DNA of 35,355 nucleotides from an uncultured Verrucomicrobiota bacterium (GCA_949298545.1 CASFWX010000072.1:1-35355); one strand, 5' to 3'. Shown: positions 19,607 to 28,122, counted from the first letter of the stretch. A program made the numbers and translations. The notes: a model not told the origin generated them from the sequence alone.

Positions 19607-21220
19607 ATGGATAAAAAAGACGACAGCGACAACGACAAAAAAAATTCCGAAAACCCGGAAAATACGCCCATCGAAAGCCTAAAAAAACAGCTTGAAAGCC
19701 TCTTCGGAGGCAGAGCCGTCAACTTTGAATTCGCCCCAAATTTCGATTCTCCCGAACCGGAGCGCAAAGACGAAAGACCCGAAGAGGATCCGGACGAAGC
19801 GTTGAAGCGAATACGCGAATTTTCTATGAAGCCGCGCGAAATACGCGACTATCTCAACCGTTTTGTCATAAAGCAGGAGGAAGCAAAAAAAGTGCTGTCT
19901 GTCGCCATATGCGACCATTACAACCACGTCCGGAGATGCATTGAAAATCCAGACTTGGCGGAAACCGAATACGGCAAGCAAAACATTCTCATATTGGGCC
20001 CGACCGGCGTCGGGAAAACCTACCTAATGCGAACCGCCGCTAAGCTCATAGGCGTGCCATTCGTCAAGGCCGACGCAACAAAATTCTCAGAAACCGGATA
20101 CGTCGGGGCGGACGTAGAGGATCTCGTGCGCGACCTCGTGAAAACCGCAAACGGAAATGTTGACCTCGCCCAATACGGCATAATCTACATCGACGAAATT
20201 GACAAGATAGCCGGCAGCGGCGGCGGCAACTCGCGCGACGTATCCGGGCGCGGAGTGCAAATAAACCTTCTGAAGCTAATGGAAGAGTCCACCGTGAACG
20301 TTGTCAGCCCGCAAGACATGATGGGACAGATGCAAATGGCTATGAGCATGCGCGGTGGAAAAAAGCCCAAGCGCACAATCAGCACCAGGCACATTCTCTT
20401 CATAGTCAGCGGGGCATTCGACAGGCTGTCCGAAAGCGTCGCAAAGCGGCTAAATAAAAACAGCATTGGATTCGCCTCAAACGCCGCGGAAAACTTGGAT
20501 TCGGACATTTCCGACAACCTGAAATTCGTGGAAACTTCCGACTTCATAAAATACGGATTTGAGGCCGAATTCATAGGGAGGCTGCCCGTGCGCGTCGCGT
20601 GCGAAGCGCTCAAGCCAGACGACCTGGCGGAAATTCTCGTCTCGTCGGAGGGGTCAATCCTCAAACAGTACCGCGAAGATTTTAGTGGATACGGCATAGA
20701 TTTCTCCATAACCCCGGAAGCAATCAAGAAAATAGCGGAACTCGCCCACAGGGAAAAAACCGGCGCGCGCGGGCTGATGACAATATTCGAACGCACACTC
20801 AGAGATTTTAAGTTCGAGCTTCCCTCTTCGGGGATACGAAATTTCGAAGTCAATACCGATATAGTAGACAATCCCAAAAACTCCCTCAAAAAGCTGCTCC
20901 TTGAAAATGGCGACCTAATAAAATCGGCTATGTTCGACGACATAGGGCGCTTCGTCGAACAGTTCAAAGCCGAGACCGGATACCTCCTCGAACTCGACGA
21001 TCCAGCAAAAGAAAAGCTTATGGAGCGCGCCCTCGAAAGCGACAGGAGCGTGTCGTCCGTCGCCTACGAAGTGTTCAAGGATTTCGAACACGGGCTTGCC
21101 ATAGTCTCGCGCAACACCGGCGAAAACCGCTTTCTTATCGGTAAAGACGCCGTAGAGTCTCCGGACAAATTCCTCTCCGAACTCGTTGTAAAATCATTTA
21201 AAAAGGAGATTTCAAAATGA
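19607..21220 (+). CDS. ClpX-like AAA+ unfoldase without zinc-binding domain
   Basis: ATP-dependent protein unfoldase related to ClpX; 537 aa against 424 in E. coli. The N-terminal Cys4 zinc domain of true ClpX is missing, replaced by an acidic, probably disordered leader (about 1-70). The AAA+ core is intact: Walker A GPTGVGKT 131-138, pore loop GYVG 164-167, Walker B IIYIDE 192-197, sensor-2 TGARGL 385-390. The IGF tripeptide that docks ClpX on ClpP is kept (287-289), so it could feed a protease. The loop that carries RKH in ClpX is replaced by a longer Met-rich insert (DMMGQMQMAMSMRGG, about 237-251). A C-terminal extension of about 105 residues (430-537) has no motif I know. Its last codons overlap ubiE (ATGA). 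It is distinct from housekeeping ClpX, which should be elsewhere. Confidence 0.88.
   Translation: MDKKDDSDNDKKNSENPENTPIESLKKQLESLFGGRAVNFEFAPNFDSPEPERKDERPEEDPDEALKRIREFSMKPREIRDYLNRFVIKQEEAKKVLSVAICDHYNHVRRCIENPDLAETEYGKQNILILGPTGVGKTYLMRTAAKLIGVPFVKADATKFSETGYVGADVEDLVRDLVKTANGNVDLAQYGIIYIDEIDKIAGSGGGNSRDVSGRGVQINLLKLMEESTVNVVSPQDMMGQMQMAMSMRGGKKPKRTISTRHILFIVSGAFDRLSESVAKRLNKNSIGFASNAAENLDSDISDNLKFVETSDFIKYGFEAEFIGRLPVRVACEALKPDDLAEILVSSEGSILKQYREDFSGYGIDFSITPEAIKKIAELAHREKTGARGLMTIFERTLRDFKFELPSSGIRNFEVNTDIVDNPKNSLKKLLLENGDLIKSAMFDDIGRFVEQFKAETGYLLELDDPAKEKLMERALESDRSVSSVAYEVFKDFEHGLAIVSRNTGENRFLIGKDAVESPDKFLSELVVKSFKKEISK
21205..21208 (+). promoter_or_regulatory. Strong ribosome-binding site for ubiE/menG inside the ClpX-like gene
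   Basis: GGAG inside AAAAAGGAGAT lies 8 bp before ATG 21217. It is one of the best Shine-Dalgarno matches in the window, and it is embedded in the last codons of the upstream gene, supporting the ATGA-overlap start of ubiE. Confidence 0.75.
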
Positions 21221-21939
21221 CTGATCCCAAAAGGCGGGATCCCAAAGAAGTCGCACAAATGTTCTCGCGGGTGGCGCCAAAGTACGACCTCATCAACCGC
21301 GCTATGTGCTTCGGCCTCGACTTGCGATGGCGAAAAATTCTCGCCGACGAACTGCTCGAAAACGCGCCAAATACTAAAGAGGCAAAATTCCTCGACCTCG
21401 CCTGCGGCAGCGGAGACGTGTGCATTGCTATAGCCAAACGCGCCCCGAACGCAGAAATAGTAGGCGTGGACTTCTGCAAAGACATGCTTGCGCGGGCCCG
21501 TGAAAAAGCCGGCAGGCTAAATCCGGCAAAAGCCCCAATATTCATCGAATCAGACTGTTCCGCGCTGCCGTTTCAGGGGGAAACTTTCGACGGAGTTTCT
21601 GTCGCGTTTGGTTTCAGAAATTTCGAAGACAGGCAAAAATGCCTTAAGGAGGCGGCGCGCGTTTTGAAGCCCGGCGGGAAATTCGCCATGCTCGAAGTGG
21701 CGAAAGCAGAGGGCATTTTCTCCATGCCCCAGAGAATTTTTATGTCGAAAGCCGTGCCATTAGTCGCCCGGCTGCTCGGCGGAACCAAATGCGATTACCA
21801 ATATTTGGCTGCCACAACCTTGGCATACCCGGCAAATGCGGAAATAAGGGAAATGTTCGGAGCGGCAGGATTTCGGGATTTCAAGAGAATATCTTTGGCG
21901 TTCGGCATGGTCGCTATAAGCTCGGGAGTGAAAAAATGA
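21217..21939 (+). CDS. ubiE: Demethylmenaquinone (UbiE/MenG) C-methyltransferase
   Basis: SAM-dependent methyltransferase for the last step of menaquinone (and ubiquinone) synthesis; in an anaerobe, menaquinone is the likely product. 240 aa, typical. The family start VAQMFSRVAPKYDLINRAM is followed by the GLDLRWRK segment. The SAM motif I is LDLACGSGDV, then VGVDFCKDML, the family signature VAFGFRNFEDRQKCLKEAARVLKPGG, and YQYLAATTLAYP near the C-terminus. The gene starts within the end of the ClpX-like gene (ATGA) and ends overlapping the RluA-type gene (ATGA), so it is tightly coupled on both sides. No other quinone genes are adjacent. In a menaquinone-only organism the symbol menG would be preferred. 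Confidence 0.94.
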   Translation: MTDPKRRDPKEVAQMFSRVAPKYDLINRAMCFGLDLRWRKILADELLENAPNTKEAKFLDLACGSGDVCIAIAKRAPNAEIVGVDFCKDMLARAREKAGRLNPAKAPIFIESDCSALPFQGETFDGVSVAFGFRNFEDRQKCLKEAARVLKPGGKFAMLEVAKAEGIFSMPQRIFMSKAVPLVARLLGGTKCDYQYLAATTLAYPANAEIREMFGAAGFRDFKRISLAFGMVAISSGVKK

Positions 21940-22751
21940 AATTCGGCAGAGGGAAAGACCGCCTGAAACCTGAAGATTGCGGGCTTGTCGATATGGACGA
22001 GTTCCCGTCGTGGATAATCTATGAGGACGAAAATTTTCTCGCGCTAAACAAGCCCGGCTGGCTGGTGTGCCACCCGTCGAAAAACGGACCGCTCTCAAGC
22101 CTGGCGGGAGCCGCGCGGGTATATTTGGGCACAAACTCTCTCCACCTGGTCAGCAGGTTGGACCGCGAGACGAGCGGAGTCGTCCTGATAGCGAAAAACG
22201 CCGCCGCCGCGAGCCGCGCACAGGGGGCTCTTGAATCAAAGAGGGAAATGGTGTCGAAAACCTACGCTGCCATATTGTGCGGGAAATTCGACGGAACAAT
22301 TACAATATCGCAACCGCTCTCCGACGACAGAGCATCGCTCGTATCGTCGCGCGTGTGCTGCGCGATCAGAAAGCCGAGCGCGAAAAGCGCGGTGTCGGTT
22401 TTCCGCTCCCTGTCACATTCGGGGGACGGGGGCGAACCATACACGCTCGCGGAGGTCAAAATATTGACGGGCAGAAAACATCAAATCCGCGCCCATGCCC
22501 ATTGGGCGGGCTATCCCGTCGCCGGAGACAAAATCTACGGCCCCGACGAAACCCTCTATCTCGATTTCGCAGAAAGCGGATTTACCGATGAAATGGGGAA
22601 AATCCTTCCGATTAGGCGCCACGCCCTGCACGCCTACAGGTACGATTTTTCAAGGGTTATCGAAGGGCTGTCGATAAGCGCCCCCCTGCAAAGCGACATG
22701 CTCGAATTTATGGATAAACATAAAATAATAAATTGCTTCCGCAATATTTAA
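21936..22751 (+). CDS. RluA-family RNA pseudouridine synthase
   Basis: Isomerises uridine to pseudouridine in rRNA or tRNA. The protein is 271 aa from ATG 21936. This start overlaps the ubiE stop by 4 bp and is preferred over the longer frame from 21789, whose first 49 residues lie inside ubiE in another frame and look non-coding. Family features are IIYEDENFLALNKPGWLVCHPS, the catalytic motif HLVSRLDRETSGVVLIAKN (the Asp in RLDRETSG is the nucleophile), KTYAAILCGKF, and the C-terminal GRKHQIRAHAHWAGYPVAGDKIYG. No S4 domain precedes the catalytic core, so it is more RluA/TruC-like than RluC/D-like; the target uridine cannot be read from the sequence. Confidence 0.94.
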   Translation: MKFGRGKDRLKPEDCGLVDMDEFPSWIIYEDENFLALNKPGWLVCHPSKNGPLSSLAGAARVYLGTNSLHLVSRLDRETSGVVLIAKNAAAASRAQGALESKREMVSKTYAAILCGKFDGTITISQPLSDDRASLVSSRVCCAIRKPSAKSAVSVFRSLSHSGDGGEPYTLAEVKILTGRKHQIRAHAHWAGYPVAGDKIYGPDETLYLDFAESGFTDEMGKILPIRRHALHAYRYDFSRVIEGLSISAPLQSDMLEFMDKHKIINCFRNI

Positions 22752-22768
22752 AGTATATCACACCGCCT

Positions 22769-23734
22769 ATGTTTAAACGGGAAAAAGAACTGATGCTTTT
22801 CGGCCTCGACACCGATCAATATTCATATAAAGGGGTCTGCCTTTTCCTTGCCATATATATCGGGGCGTCCGTCTTTGCTGCCATACTGACGCCTTTTGCC
22901 TACTGGATTGTCGAGTTTGTAAACGCGAACTGGCCGAGCGAAACTACGCGTTGGCTGCTCGGAAAGGACATCGACATCTATTACGACCGCCTGCGCTGGG
23001 CCCCTATCATCATAAGCCTGCCAATAATGATAAAAGAATGCGGCCTCGTATCTTTTAGGAAACTCGGGCTCCCCCTGAACGCGCGCGGCGCTAAAGTTTT
23101 TCTGCAATTTTTTCTTTCCGGCGTACTCATATCAGCTTTGCTTTATTCCCTTCAGTTCGCTTTCTGCAACGTATCTTTGAGGGAATCATTAAATAGTTCC
23201 CCATCGTCAATACTCGCGGCGGCTCTTTTCAGCTCTATCATACTCGCCCTGCTCGAGGAAACCGTGTTCCGCGGGCTGATATTCCGCTCTTTCTATACGG
23301 CTTTCGGAGCATTCTCCGGGCTTCTCTTCACATCGCTGTTTTTTGCCTATAAACACTTCAAAGTTCCGGACGCTGCATGGGATTATATCCCGAAAAACGT
23401 CGCGACCTGGGATACCGGCTGGCTCGTGGCGTGGTACGACACGATAGGCATATCGATTCAATTCAATCCCGTAACTTTCGCGAGCCTGACAATGTTCGGC
23501 GGAGTGTTGGCAATGTTGTATGTCAGAACGAAAACTCTTTGGTCGGCAGTAGGATTCCACGCCGGGCTGGTCTTCTCTATCATGACATACAGAAAATTCT
23601 TTCTAATAGGGAGCAGCCCGTATGAAAAATGGTTCGGCAACGCGGGAATGACAAACGGGTGCGCCGCCCTAATCCTGCTGTCGCTGATCTTCCTATTCCT
23701 GGTTTTCAAGCGGGAGCGAAATGCCGGAAATTAG
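22769..23734 (+). CDS. CPBP-family intramembrane metalloprotease (CAAX-protease-like)
   Basis: Polytopic membrane protein of 321 aa from ATG 22769, with about eight hydrophobic segments. It carries the ABI/CPBP motifs: EEtvFRG (E163, E164, R168 in this numbering), a second motif FFAYKHF with H196 (usual form FxxxH), and a later polar histidine H264 in LWSAVGFHAGLVF. These would bind the catalytic metal. Bacterial members process or mature membrane proteins and some give bacteriocin immunity; the substrate here is unknown. The frame extends to TTG 22733, overlapping the RluA-type gene, but ATG 22769 gives a sensible start. Its end overlaps the U32 gene by 14 bp. Confidence 0.87.
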   Translation: MFKREKELMLFGLDTDQYSYKGVCLFLAIYIGASVFAAILTPFAYWIVEFVNANWPSETTRWLLGKDIDIYYDRLRWAPIIISLPIMIKECGLVSFRKLGLPLNARGAKVFLQFFLSGVLISALLYSLQFAFCNVSLRESLNSSPSSILAAALFSSIILALLEETVFRGLIFRSFYTAFGAFSGLLFTSLFFAYKHFKVPDAAWDYIPKNVATWDTGWLVAWYDTIGISIQFNPVTFASLTMFGGVLAMLYVRTKTLWSAVGFHAGLVFSIMTYRKFFLIGSSPYEKWFGNAGMTNGCAALILLSLIFLFLVFKRERNAGN

Positions 23735-25586
23735 ACGCTTAGAGCTCCTCTCTCCGGCAAGAGATTCCGGCATAGCCAGAAGCGCCATACTGTGCGGGGC
23801 GGATTCCATTTATATCGGGCCTGCCCGGTTTGGCGCGCGGGCAGGCGCGGGAAATTCCGTAGACGACATTGCCGGCGTATGCGCATTCGCAAAAATATAC
23901 GGGGCCAAGGTGTACGCAACAGTGAACACGCTTCTGACCGATTCCGAACTCCCGCTTGCCGAAAAGCTTTTGTGGGAACTTTATGAAGCGGGCGTTTCCG
24001 CTTTTATAATACAGGACTTGGGAATTTTGAAACTCCGCCTTCCGCCCCTGCCCATTCACGCAAGCACACAATGCCATGTGGACACTCCAGACAAGGCGCG
24101 GTTCCTCGAAGCGTGCGGATTCGACACAATAGTGCTCGCCCGCGAACTCACTATCGATGAGATTTACGCCATAAGGAAGGCAGTCTCATGCAGGCTCGAA
24201 TGTTTTGTCCACGGAGCCTTATGCGCAAGCTTCAGCGGGCAATGCTACATGAGCCTCGCCCTGGGCGGCAGAAGCGGAAACCGCGGAGAGTGCGCGCAGC
24301 CATGCAGAATGAAATACGAACTCGTCGACGCGGACGGCGCGCAAGTCGCTCCTCCTGCGCATTACCTCAGCCTGAAAGACATGAACAGGATCGATTCGCT
24401 GGGCGAATTGATAGACGCAGGCGTGGACATCTTCAAGATAGAAGGCAGGCTGAAAGATTCCGCATATGTAAAAAATATCACCGCCGCGTATAGAAGCGCA
24501 TTGGATATTCAAATCTCAAGCCGCCCCAATGTCTCGCGCGCCTCCTTTGGGAAGAGCTCGATCCCCTTCGTCCCAAATCCCGGCAAAACATTCAACCGCG
24601 GTTATTGCGAAAGCCGCCTTCACGACGTCCGCGAGAAATGCGGATCCTTTTCCTCTCCCAAATCGCGCGGAGAATATCTCGGAACCATCAGAAAAAAACT
24701 TCGCAACGGATTTCTATTCGACAACGCTTCGCAAATATTTTCCAACAATGACGGGCTTCTCTTTGAATCCGGCGGAGATGTATCGGGAAGTTCAGTGTCC
24801 CGAATCGACGGGGACAGGGTATTCGTGGGCAAGCCCGGAGAAGCGACAAATATCCCGGAAAACGCCCAAGTATGGCGCAATAAGGACGTAAAATTCGAAG
24901 CAGATGCAGCGCATGAGGCAAAGCGTTTCCGTCCGGTTGAAATCGACGTGTCGCAGAAATCCGATTCCGTATGGATTTTTTTAATGCGTTTAACGGACTC
25001 GGATCCCGAAATATCTGCACAGGCGGAGTTCAAATCCTCCCAAATCGCCGAAAACCGCCAGAGCGAAGAGAAAAAAATTTTTTCCTGCCTGTCCAAGCTC
25101 GGAGACACCGCGTTTTTCGCATCAAATTCTTCCCCGCATTTTTCCGCTCCAAAACTTCCCCACATTAAATTCTCAGAATGCAACGCCCTGCGCCGCAAGC
25201 TTTCGGATTCGATAATCGCTTCCATTTTAAAAGAGAATCGAATCAGCCAAAGGCGCCGCCTCCCCCACAAAATTTCTTTCACATCTCCCCCCTTCCATGC
25301 GGACGCGCGCGCGAACGTCCTCAACGAGCTCGCTCGAAACCTTTATGCGGACATGGGATTTGAAATATCATCTTCCGCCCCTGAAAAATCTCCCGCGTCC
25401 TTTCCCAAAGACATTCCGGCAGCCGCAAGCCGGCATTGCGTGCTGAGGGAAATCGGCATGTGCAAAGCACAATGCCAGGCGTCAAAAAAATTCCGCGAAC
25501 CGCTCTATTTGAGGAATGGAGAAAAGAAGCTGCGCCTATCATTCGACTGCGCCAAATGCCAAATGAACATATTTGCCTGCCGATAA
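23721..25586 (+). CDS. U32-family protein, RlhA-like (23S rRNA hydroxylase-type)
   Basis: A 621-aa protein of the 'peptidase U32' family. Characterised members such as RlhA (YdcP) hydroxylate C2501 of 23S rRNA rather than act as proteases. The N-terminal barrel starts LELLSPARDSGIARSAI with the ADSIYIGPARFGAR segment. The family signature is complete: E-C-F-V-H-G-A-L-C..GQC.MS, followed by SGNRGECAQPCRMKYE. Its four cysteines suit an iron-sulfur cluster. FKIEGRLKD is also typical. The C-terminal part holds a U32-associated beta domain and two more Cys groups (CKAQC; CAKCQMNIFAC). Its length is close to RlhA (about 650 aa). The gene overlaps the CPBP gene by 14 bp in another frame. Assignment to RlhA rather than UbiU/V-type proteins rests on length. 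Confidence 0.88.
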   Translation: MPEIRRLELLSPARDSGIARSAILCGADSIYIGPARFGARAGAGNSVDDIAGVCAFAKIYGAKVYATVNTLLTDSELPLAEKLLWELYEAGVSAFIIQDLGILKLRLPPLPIHASTQCHVDTPDKARFLEACGFDTIVLARELTIDEIYAIRKAVSCRLECFVHGALCASFSGQCYMSLALGGRSGNRGECAQPCRMKYELVDADGAQVAPPAHYLSLKDMNRIDSLGELIDAGVDIFKIEGRLKDSAYVKNITAAYRSALDIQISSRPNVSRASFGKSSIPFVPNPGKTFNRGYCESRLHDVREKCGSFSSPKSRGEYLGTIRKKLRNGFLFDNASQIFSNNDGLLFESGGDVSGSSVSRIDGDRVFVGKPGEATNIPENAQVWRNKDVKFEADAAHEAKRFRPVEIDVSQKSDSVWIFLMRLTDSDPEISAQAEFKSSQIAENRQSEEKKIFSCLSKLGDTAFFASNSSPHFSAPKLPHIKFSECNALRRKLSDSIIASILKENRISQRRRLPHKISFTSPPFHADARANVLNELARNLYADMGFEISSSAPEKSPASFPKDIPAAASRHCVLREIGMCKAQCQASKKFREPLYLRNGEKKLRLSFDCAKCQMNIFACR

Positions 25587-25692
25587 AATCATCTTCCGGA
25601 CTCAAAGATAAAAAACATGCCGTGCGCAATCCCCACTTCCGCGCGTTTCAATATCGGGAACATAAGAACACGAAAAAATATCCCATAAAAAG

Positions 25693-25721
25693 TTGCCCAT
25701 TTTGAAAAAAAATCTTTAGAT
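25693..25721 (+). promoter_or_regulatory. Possible promoter of the BASS transporter gene
   Basis: TTGCCC at 25693-25698 and TTAGAT at 25716-25721 are separated by 17 bp. They lie 14-42 bp before the transporter ATG in a 148-bp A-rich spacer. Both boxes are imperfect. Confidence 0.35.
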
Positions 25722-25734
25722 TCTGAATTTTATC

Positions 25735-26703
25735 ATGTTTATAGCGCTTTTGTTTGCTTCCATCGGGCTGGCCTACTTGATTCCGTGGGTCGGAGCCGAC
25801 TATGAGCCATTCGGACTCGGGGACGTCGCCGCCTGGGGAGTAATGTTCATTTTCTTTTTTTACGGGCTCCGCCTGAGCCGCGAGAAGTTGAAAGCAGGTC
25901 TTGTCAATACGCGCCTGCATATGCTCGTGCACATTTCCACTTTCCTCCTTTTCCCCGTTTTACTGCTTGCCGTGATGAAGCTCTGCGGGGCGATGGACGG
26001 AGAGGGCGACGTGCACTATCTATGGATAGGGTCGTTTTTTCTGGCTACCCTGCCTTCGACTGTTTCAAGCTCAGTCGTAATGGTGTCTTTGGCCGGAGGG
26101 AACCTGCCGGCAGCCATATTTAACGCGAGCGTGTCGAGCCTGCTTGGAATATTTATAACGCCGCTGTGGATGAGCATATTTCTCGACAATATAGACGGCG
26201 CCCATGGGCTTGGAGATGTCGTGTTCAAACTGATTGTGCAGGTTTTAATTCCCGTATGCGCCGGCGCGGCATTGAATCCTAAGTACGGGGCTTTTGCCGA
26301 AAGGCATAAAAAGGCGCTGCGCAATTTTGACCAGACGATAATATTGCTTATAGTTTTCACTTCGTTTTGCGATTCTTTCGAAAAAAAGATGTTCTCTGGC
26401 TTCCCTCTGGTTGACATAGCAATTCTGTCGGCAAGCATGATAACTCTTTTCTTTGCAGTATATTTCATAATATACGCGCTTTGCCATCTGATGAAATTCA
26501 ACCGCGAGGATACAATAACGGCGCTTTTTTGCGGTTCAAAAAAGTCCCTTGTCCACGGAACCGTGATGAGCAACGTTCTCTTCAATAATCCCGCCGTAAT
26601 AGGCGTAATACTTTTGCCCACAATGCTTTATCACGCCTTTCAACTGCTTATAGTGTCCGTAATCGCAAAGGAGATGGGAAAGAACACAAAAAAACAAACT
26701 TAA
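25735..26703 (+). CDS. Bile acid:sodium symporter (BASS/SLC10A7-like) family transporter
   Basis: Membrane transporter of 322 aa with about nine to ten hydrophobic segments. Family features are FIFFFYGLRLSREKLK (TM2 end), the crossover-type segment FLATLPSTVSSSVVMVSLAGGN and AAIFNASVSSLLGIFITPLW, plus FCGSKKSLVHGT in the second half. The Ser/Thr-rich 'LPSTVSSS' and 'GSKKS' stretches are typical of the YfeH/SLC10A7 branch, whose substrates are poorly known and need not be bile acids. It has its own small upstream spacer and stands alone between the RlhA-like gene and rplM. Confidence 0.9.
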   Translation: MFIALLFASIGLAYLIPWVGADYEPFGLGDVAAWGVMFIFFFYGLRLSREKLKAGLVNTRLHMLVHISTFLLFPVLLLAVMKLCGAMDGEGDVHYLWIGSFFLATLPSTVSSSVVMVSLAGGNLPAAIFNASVSSLLGIFITPLWMSIFLDNIDGAHGLGDVVFKLIVQVLIPVCAGAALNPKYGAFAERHKKALRNFDQTIILLIVFTSFCDSFEKKMFSGFPLVDIAILSASMITLFFAVYFIIYALCHLMKFNREDTITALFCGSKKSLVHGTVMSNVLFNNPAVIGVILLPTMLYHAFQLLIVSVIAKEMGKNTKKQT

Positions 26704-26776
26704 ATTATTTTGCTTGCGGAAAAATAAAAGAGTCTCAATATCGACCCTTTAAATATAAAAAAACAGAAAAAAATTA

Positions 26777-26804
26777 TTGACGCCGAATGGACAAACCATA
26801 AGGT
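26777..26804 (+). promoter_or_regulatory. Possible promoter of rplM-rpsI
   Basis: TTGACG at 26777-26782 and TAAGGT at 26799-26804 with a 16-bp spacer, 21 bp upstream of the rplM ATG. The -35 box is good and the -10 box is weak. A transcript from here would have a leader of only about 10-15 nt with no Shine-Dalgarno sequence. Confidence 0.4.
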
Positions 26805-26825
26805 GTCGTGCTTTTCTTTAATTAG

Positions 26826-27254
26826 ATGAATACGACAATAGCCAAGAAAGAGGAAAAGGCTCAGTGGCATGTGGTTGACGCAGCCGACCAAGTGCTGGGA
26901 CGCCTCGCCGTGCAAATAGCCAACGTGCTCCGCGGCCGCAACAAGCCAATTTATACGCCCAACGTCGATTGCGGCGACCATGTAATCGTCGTCAACGCGG
27001 AAAAAGTGCGCGTGACGGGCAAAAAGGAAAACGAAAAGGAATATATGTTCTACTCCGGATTTGTCGGGGGCGAAAAATATGTGAAGCTTTCCGAATTTCG
27101 CGCGCGCAAGCCGGAGTATCTCATCGAGGCTGCAGTTCGCGGAATGTTGCCCAAGAACAAGCTCGCCAACGATATTTTCCGTAAACTTCACGTCTATGCG
27201 GGACCGGAACATCCCCATTCCGCGCAGCAACCCAAACCCCTTAAATTTCAATAG
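26826..27254 (+). CDS. rplM: 50S ribosomal protein L13
   Basis: Large-subunit protein L13, 142 aa, the normal size. Recognisable segments are WHVVDAADQVLGRLAVQIANVLRG, DCGDHVIVVNAEKVRVTGKK, FRARKPEYLIEAAVRGMLPKN and KLHVYAGPEHPHSAQQP. It is followed at 5 bp by rpsI, the classical L13-S9 pair. The upstream region TTCTTTAATTAG has no Shine-Dalgarno sequence. Confidence 0.98.
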   Translation: MNTTIAKKEEKAQWHVVDAADQVLGRLAVQIANVLRGRNKPIYTPNVDCGDHVIVVNAEKVRVTGKKENEKEYMFYSGFVGGEKYVKLSEFRARKPEYLIEAAVRGMLPKNKLANDIFRKLHVYAGPEHPHSAQQPKPLKFQ

Positions 27255-27259
27255 CCACC

Positions 27260-27655
27260 ATGAGCGATAAGGAAATTTTCGTATCCGTCGGACGCCGTAA
27301 AACCTCCGTTGCGCGCGCGCGCGTTGCAAAGGGAAGCGGCAAAATCATCGTCAACGACAAGCCCATCGCCGAATATTGCTGCACGGACCAGCTCGTTTCC
27401 ACAGCGCAACTGCCCTTGAGCATCACGGGCATGACAGGTTCCGTGGACGCCGACATCAAAGTTAGCGGAGGCGGCCAAGTCGGCCAGGCAGGCGCAATCA
27501 GCCACGCCCTTGCGCGCGCCCTCCAGAAAATGGACGAAAGCCTTAGAGCTCCCCTGAAAAAAGCCGGCCTCATTACGAGAGACCCGAGAGCCAAGGAGCG
27601 CAAAAAGTCCGGACAGCCCGGAGCTCGCAAGCGTTTCCAATTCTCGAAGCGTTAA
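27260..27655 (+). CDS. rpsI: 30S ribosomal protein S9
   Basis: Small-subunit protein S9, 131 aa. The family start VSVGRRKTSVARARV, the middle GGGQVGQAGAISHALARAL, and the basic C-terminus ending KKSGQPGARKRFQFSKR, which reaches the P-site tRNA, are all present. The 5-bp gap after rplM (CCACC) carries no Shine-Dalgarno sequence, so it probably relies on translational coupling. A strong terminator follows. Confidence 0.98.
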   Translation: MSDKEIFVSVGRRKTSVARARVAKGSGKIIVNDKPIAEYCCTDQLVSTAQLPLSITGMTGSVDADIKVSGGGQVGQAGAISHALARALQKMDESLRAPLKKAGLITRDPRAKERKKSGQPGARKRFQFSKR

Positions 27656-27726
27656 TCCTATATTTTCGAATATTTTTTATTCGCGAACGGATTTCCGCAG
27701 ATTACAGGGATATTTACCAAATTTGT

Positions 27727-27757
27727 TAAAACCGCACATTATGTGCGGTTTTTATTG
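27727..27757. terminator. Intrinsic terminator of rplM-rpsI, symmetric
   Basis: The near-perfect palindrome ACCGCACAT-T-ATGTGCGGT (27731-27749) is preceded by AAA and followed by TTTTTATTG, so the stem can reach 11-12 bp with a U-rich tail. A-rich sequence on the other side means it could also stop leftward transcription from guaA, though it is about 370 bp past the guaA stop. Confidence 0.85.
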
Positions 27758-27759
27758 TT

Positions 27760-28122
27760 TTATATGGCTGCTGCCATAAATCCGCAGCATCTGCTCGCTC
27801 AAAAAAAAGAATGGGGCAAGATAAACGAGCTAAGCTGCTTTGCAAAAAACATGGCAGCTGAGGCCGGCACACAAATTCCCGGGCAGTGTACGGCACACTA
27901 AAGCTGAATTTTCATATTTTTATCCGAAAATCCACTATTTTCCGCCATTGTGGGCGAGCAATTCCCCAAAAGACTACTGGAAACCCTATAAAACCTTCGA
28001 CTATTATTTCCTATCCCGCATTCCGAGCATATTCGATAGCTCTAAAAACCGGGCATTAAACCTTGCCGTGGCAACCTGCGAAAGGTCCCCTGGAAATGCG
28101 GGCTGAAATATCCCCTAACTTT
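27760..28122. other. Intergenic stretch without a recognised gene
   Basis: About 360 bp between the rpsI terminator and the convergent guaA. It holds a small hairpin TATGGC-TGCT-GCCATA (27763-27778) and a G/C-rich foldable block near 27860-27905. There, GCCGGCACAC can pair with GTGTACGGC, closed by AGCT segments on both sides, and CGGCACAC occurs twice. TTGCC-GT-GGCAA sits near 28063-28074. I find none of the landmarks of tmRNA, RNase P RNA or SRP RNA. The open frame at 27840-28106 has no protein-like features. It could be a small RNA or decayed sequence. Confidence 0.4.

Noticed and set aside
21789-21935. N-terminal 49-residue extension of the RluA-type gene
   Set aside because: It overlaps the conserved C-terminus of ubiE in another frame; the ATGA start at 21936 fits the family start.
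23721-25586. Calling the U32 protein a secreted collagenase
   Set aside because: There is no signal peptide, and the Cys signature and length match RlhA-type rRNA-modifying enzymes.
27840-28106. 88-aa open frame as a gene
   Set aside because: Composition is not protein-like, with no Shine-Dalgarno sequence, no motif, and an aromatic/Pro-rich random look.
27760-28122. tmRNA, RNase P RNA or SRP RNA gene in the gap
   Set aside because: None of the diagnostic conserved segments (for example GAGGAAAGTCC, the SRP tetraloop region, or a tRNA-like end with CCA) occurs on either strand.
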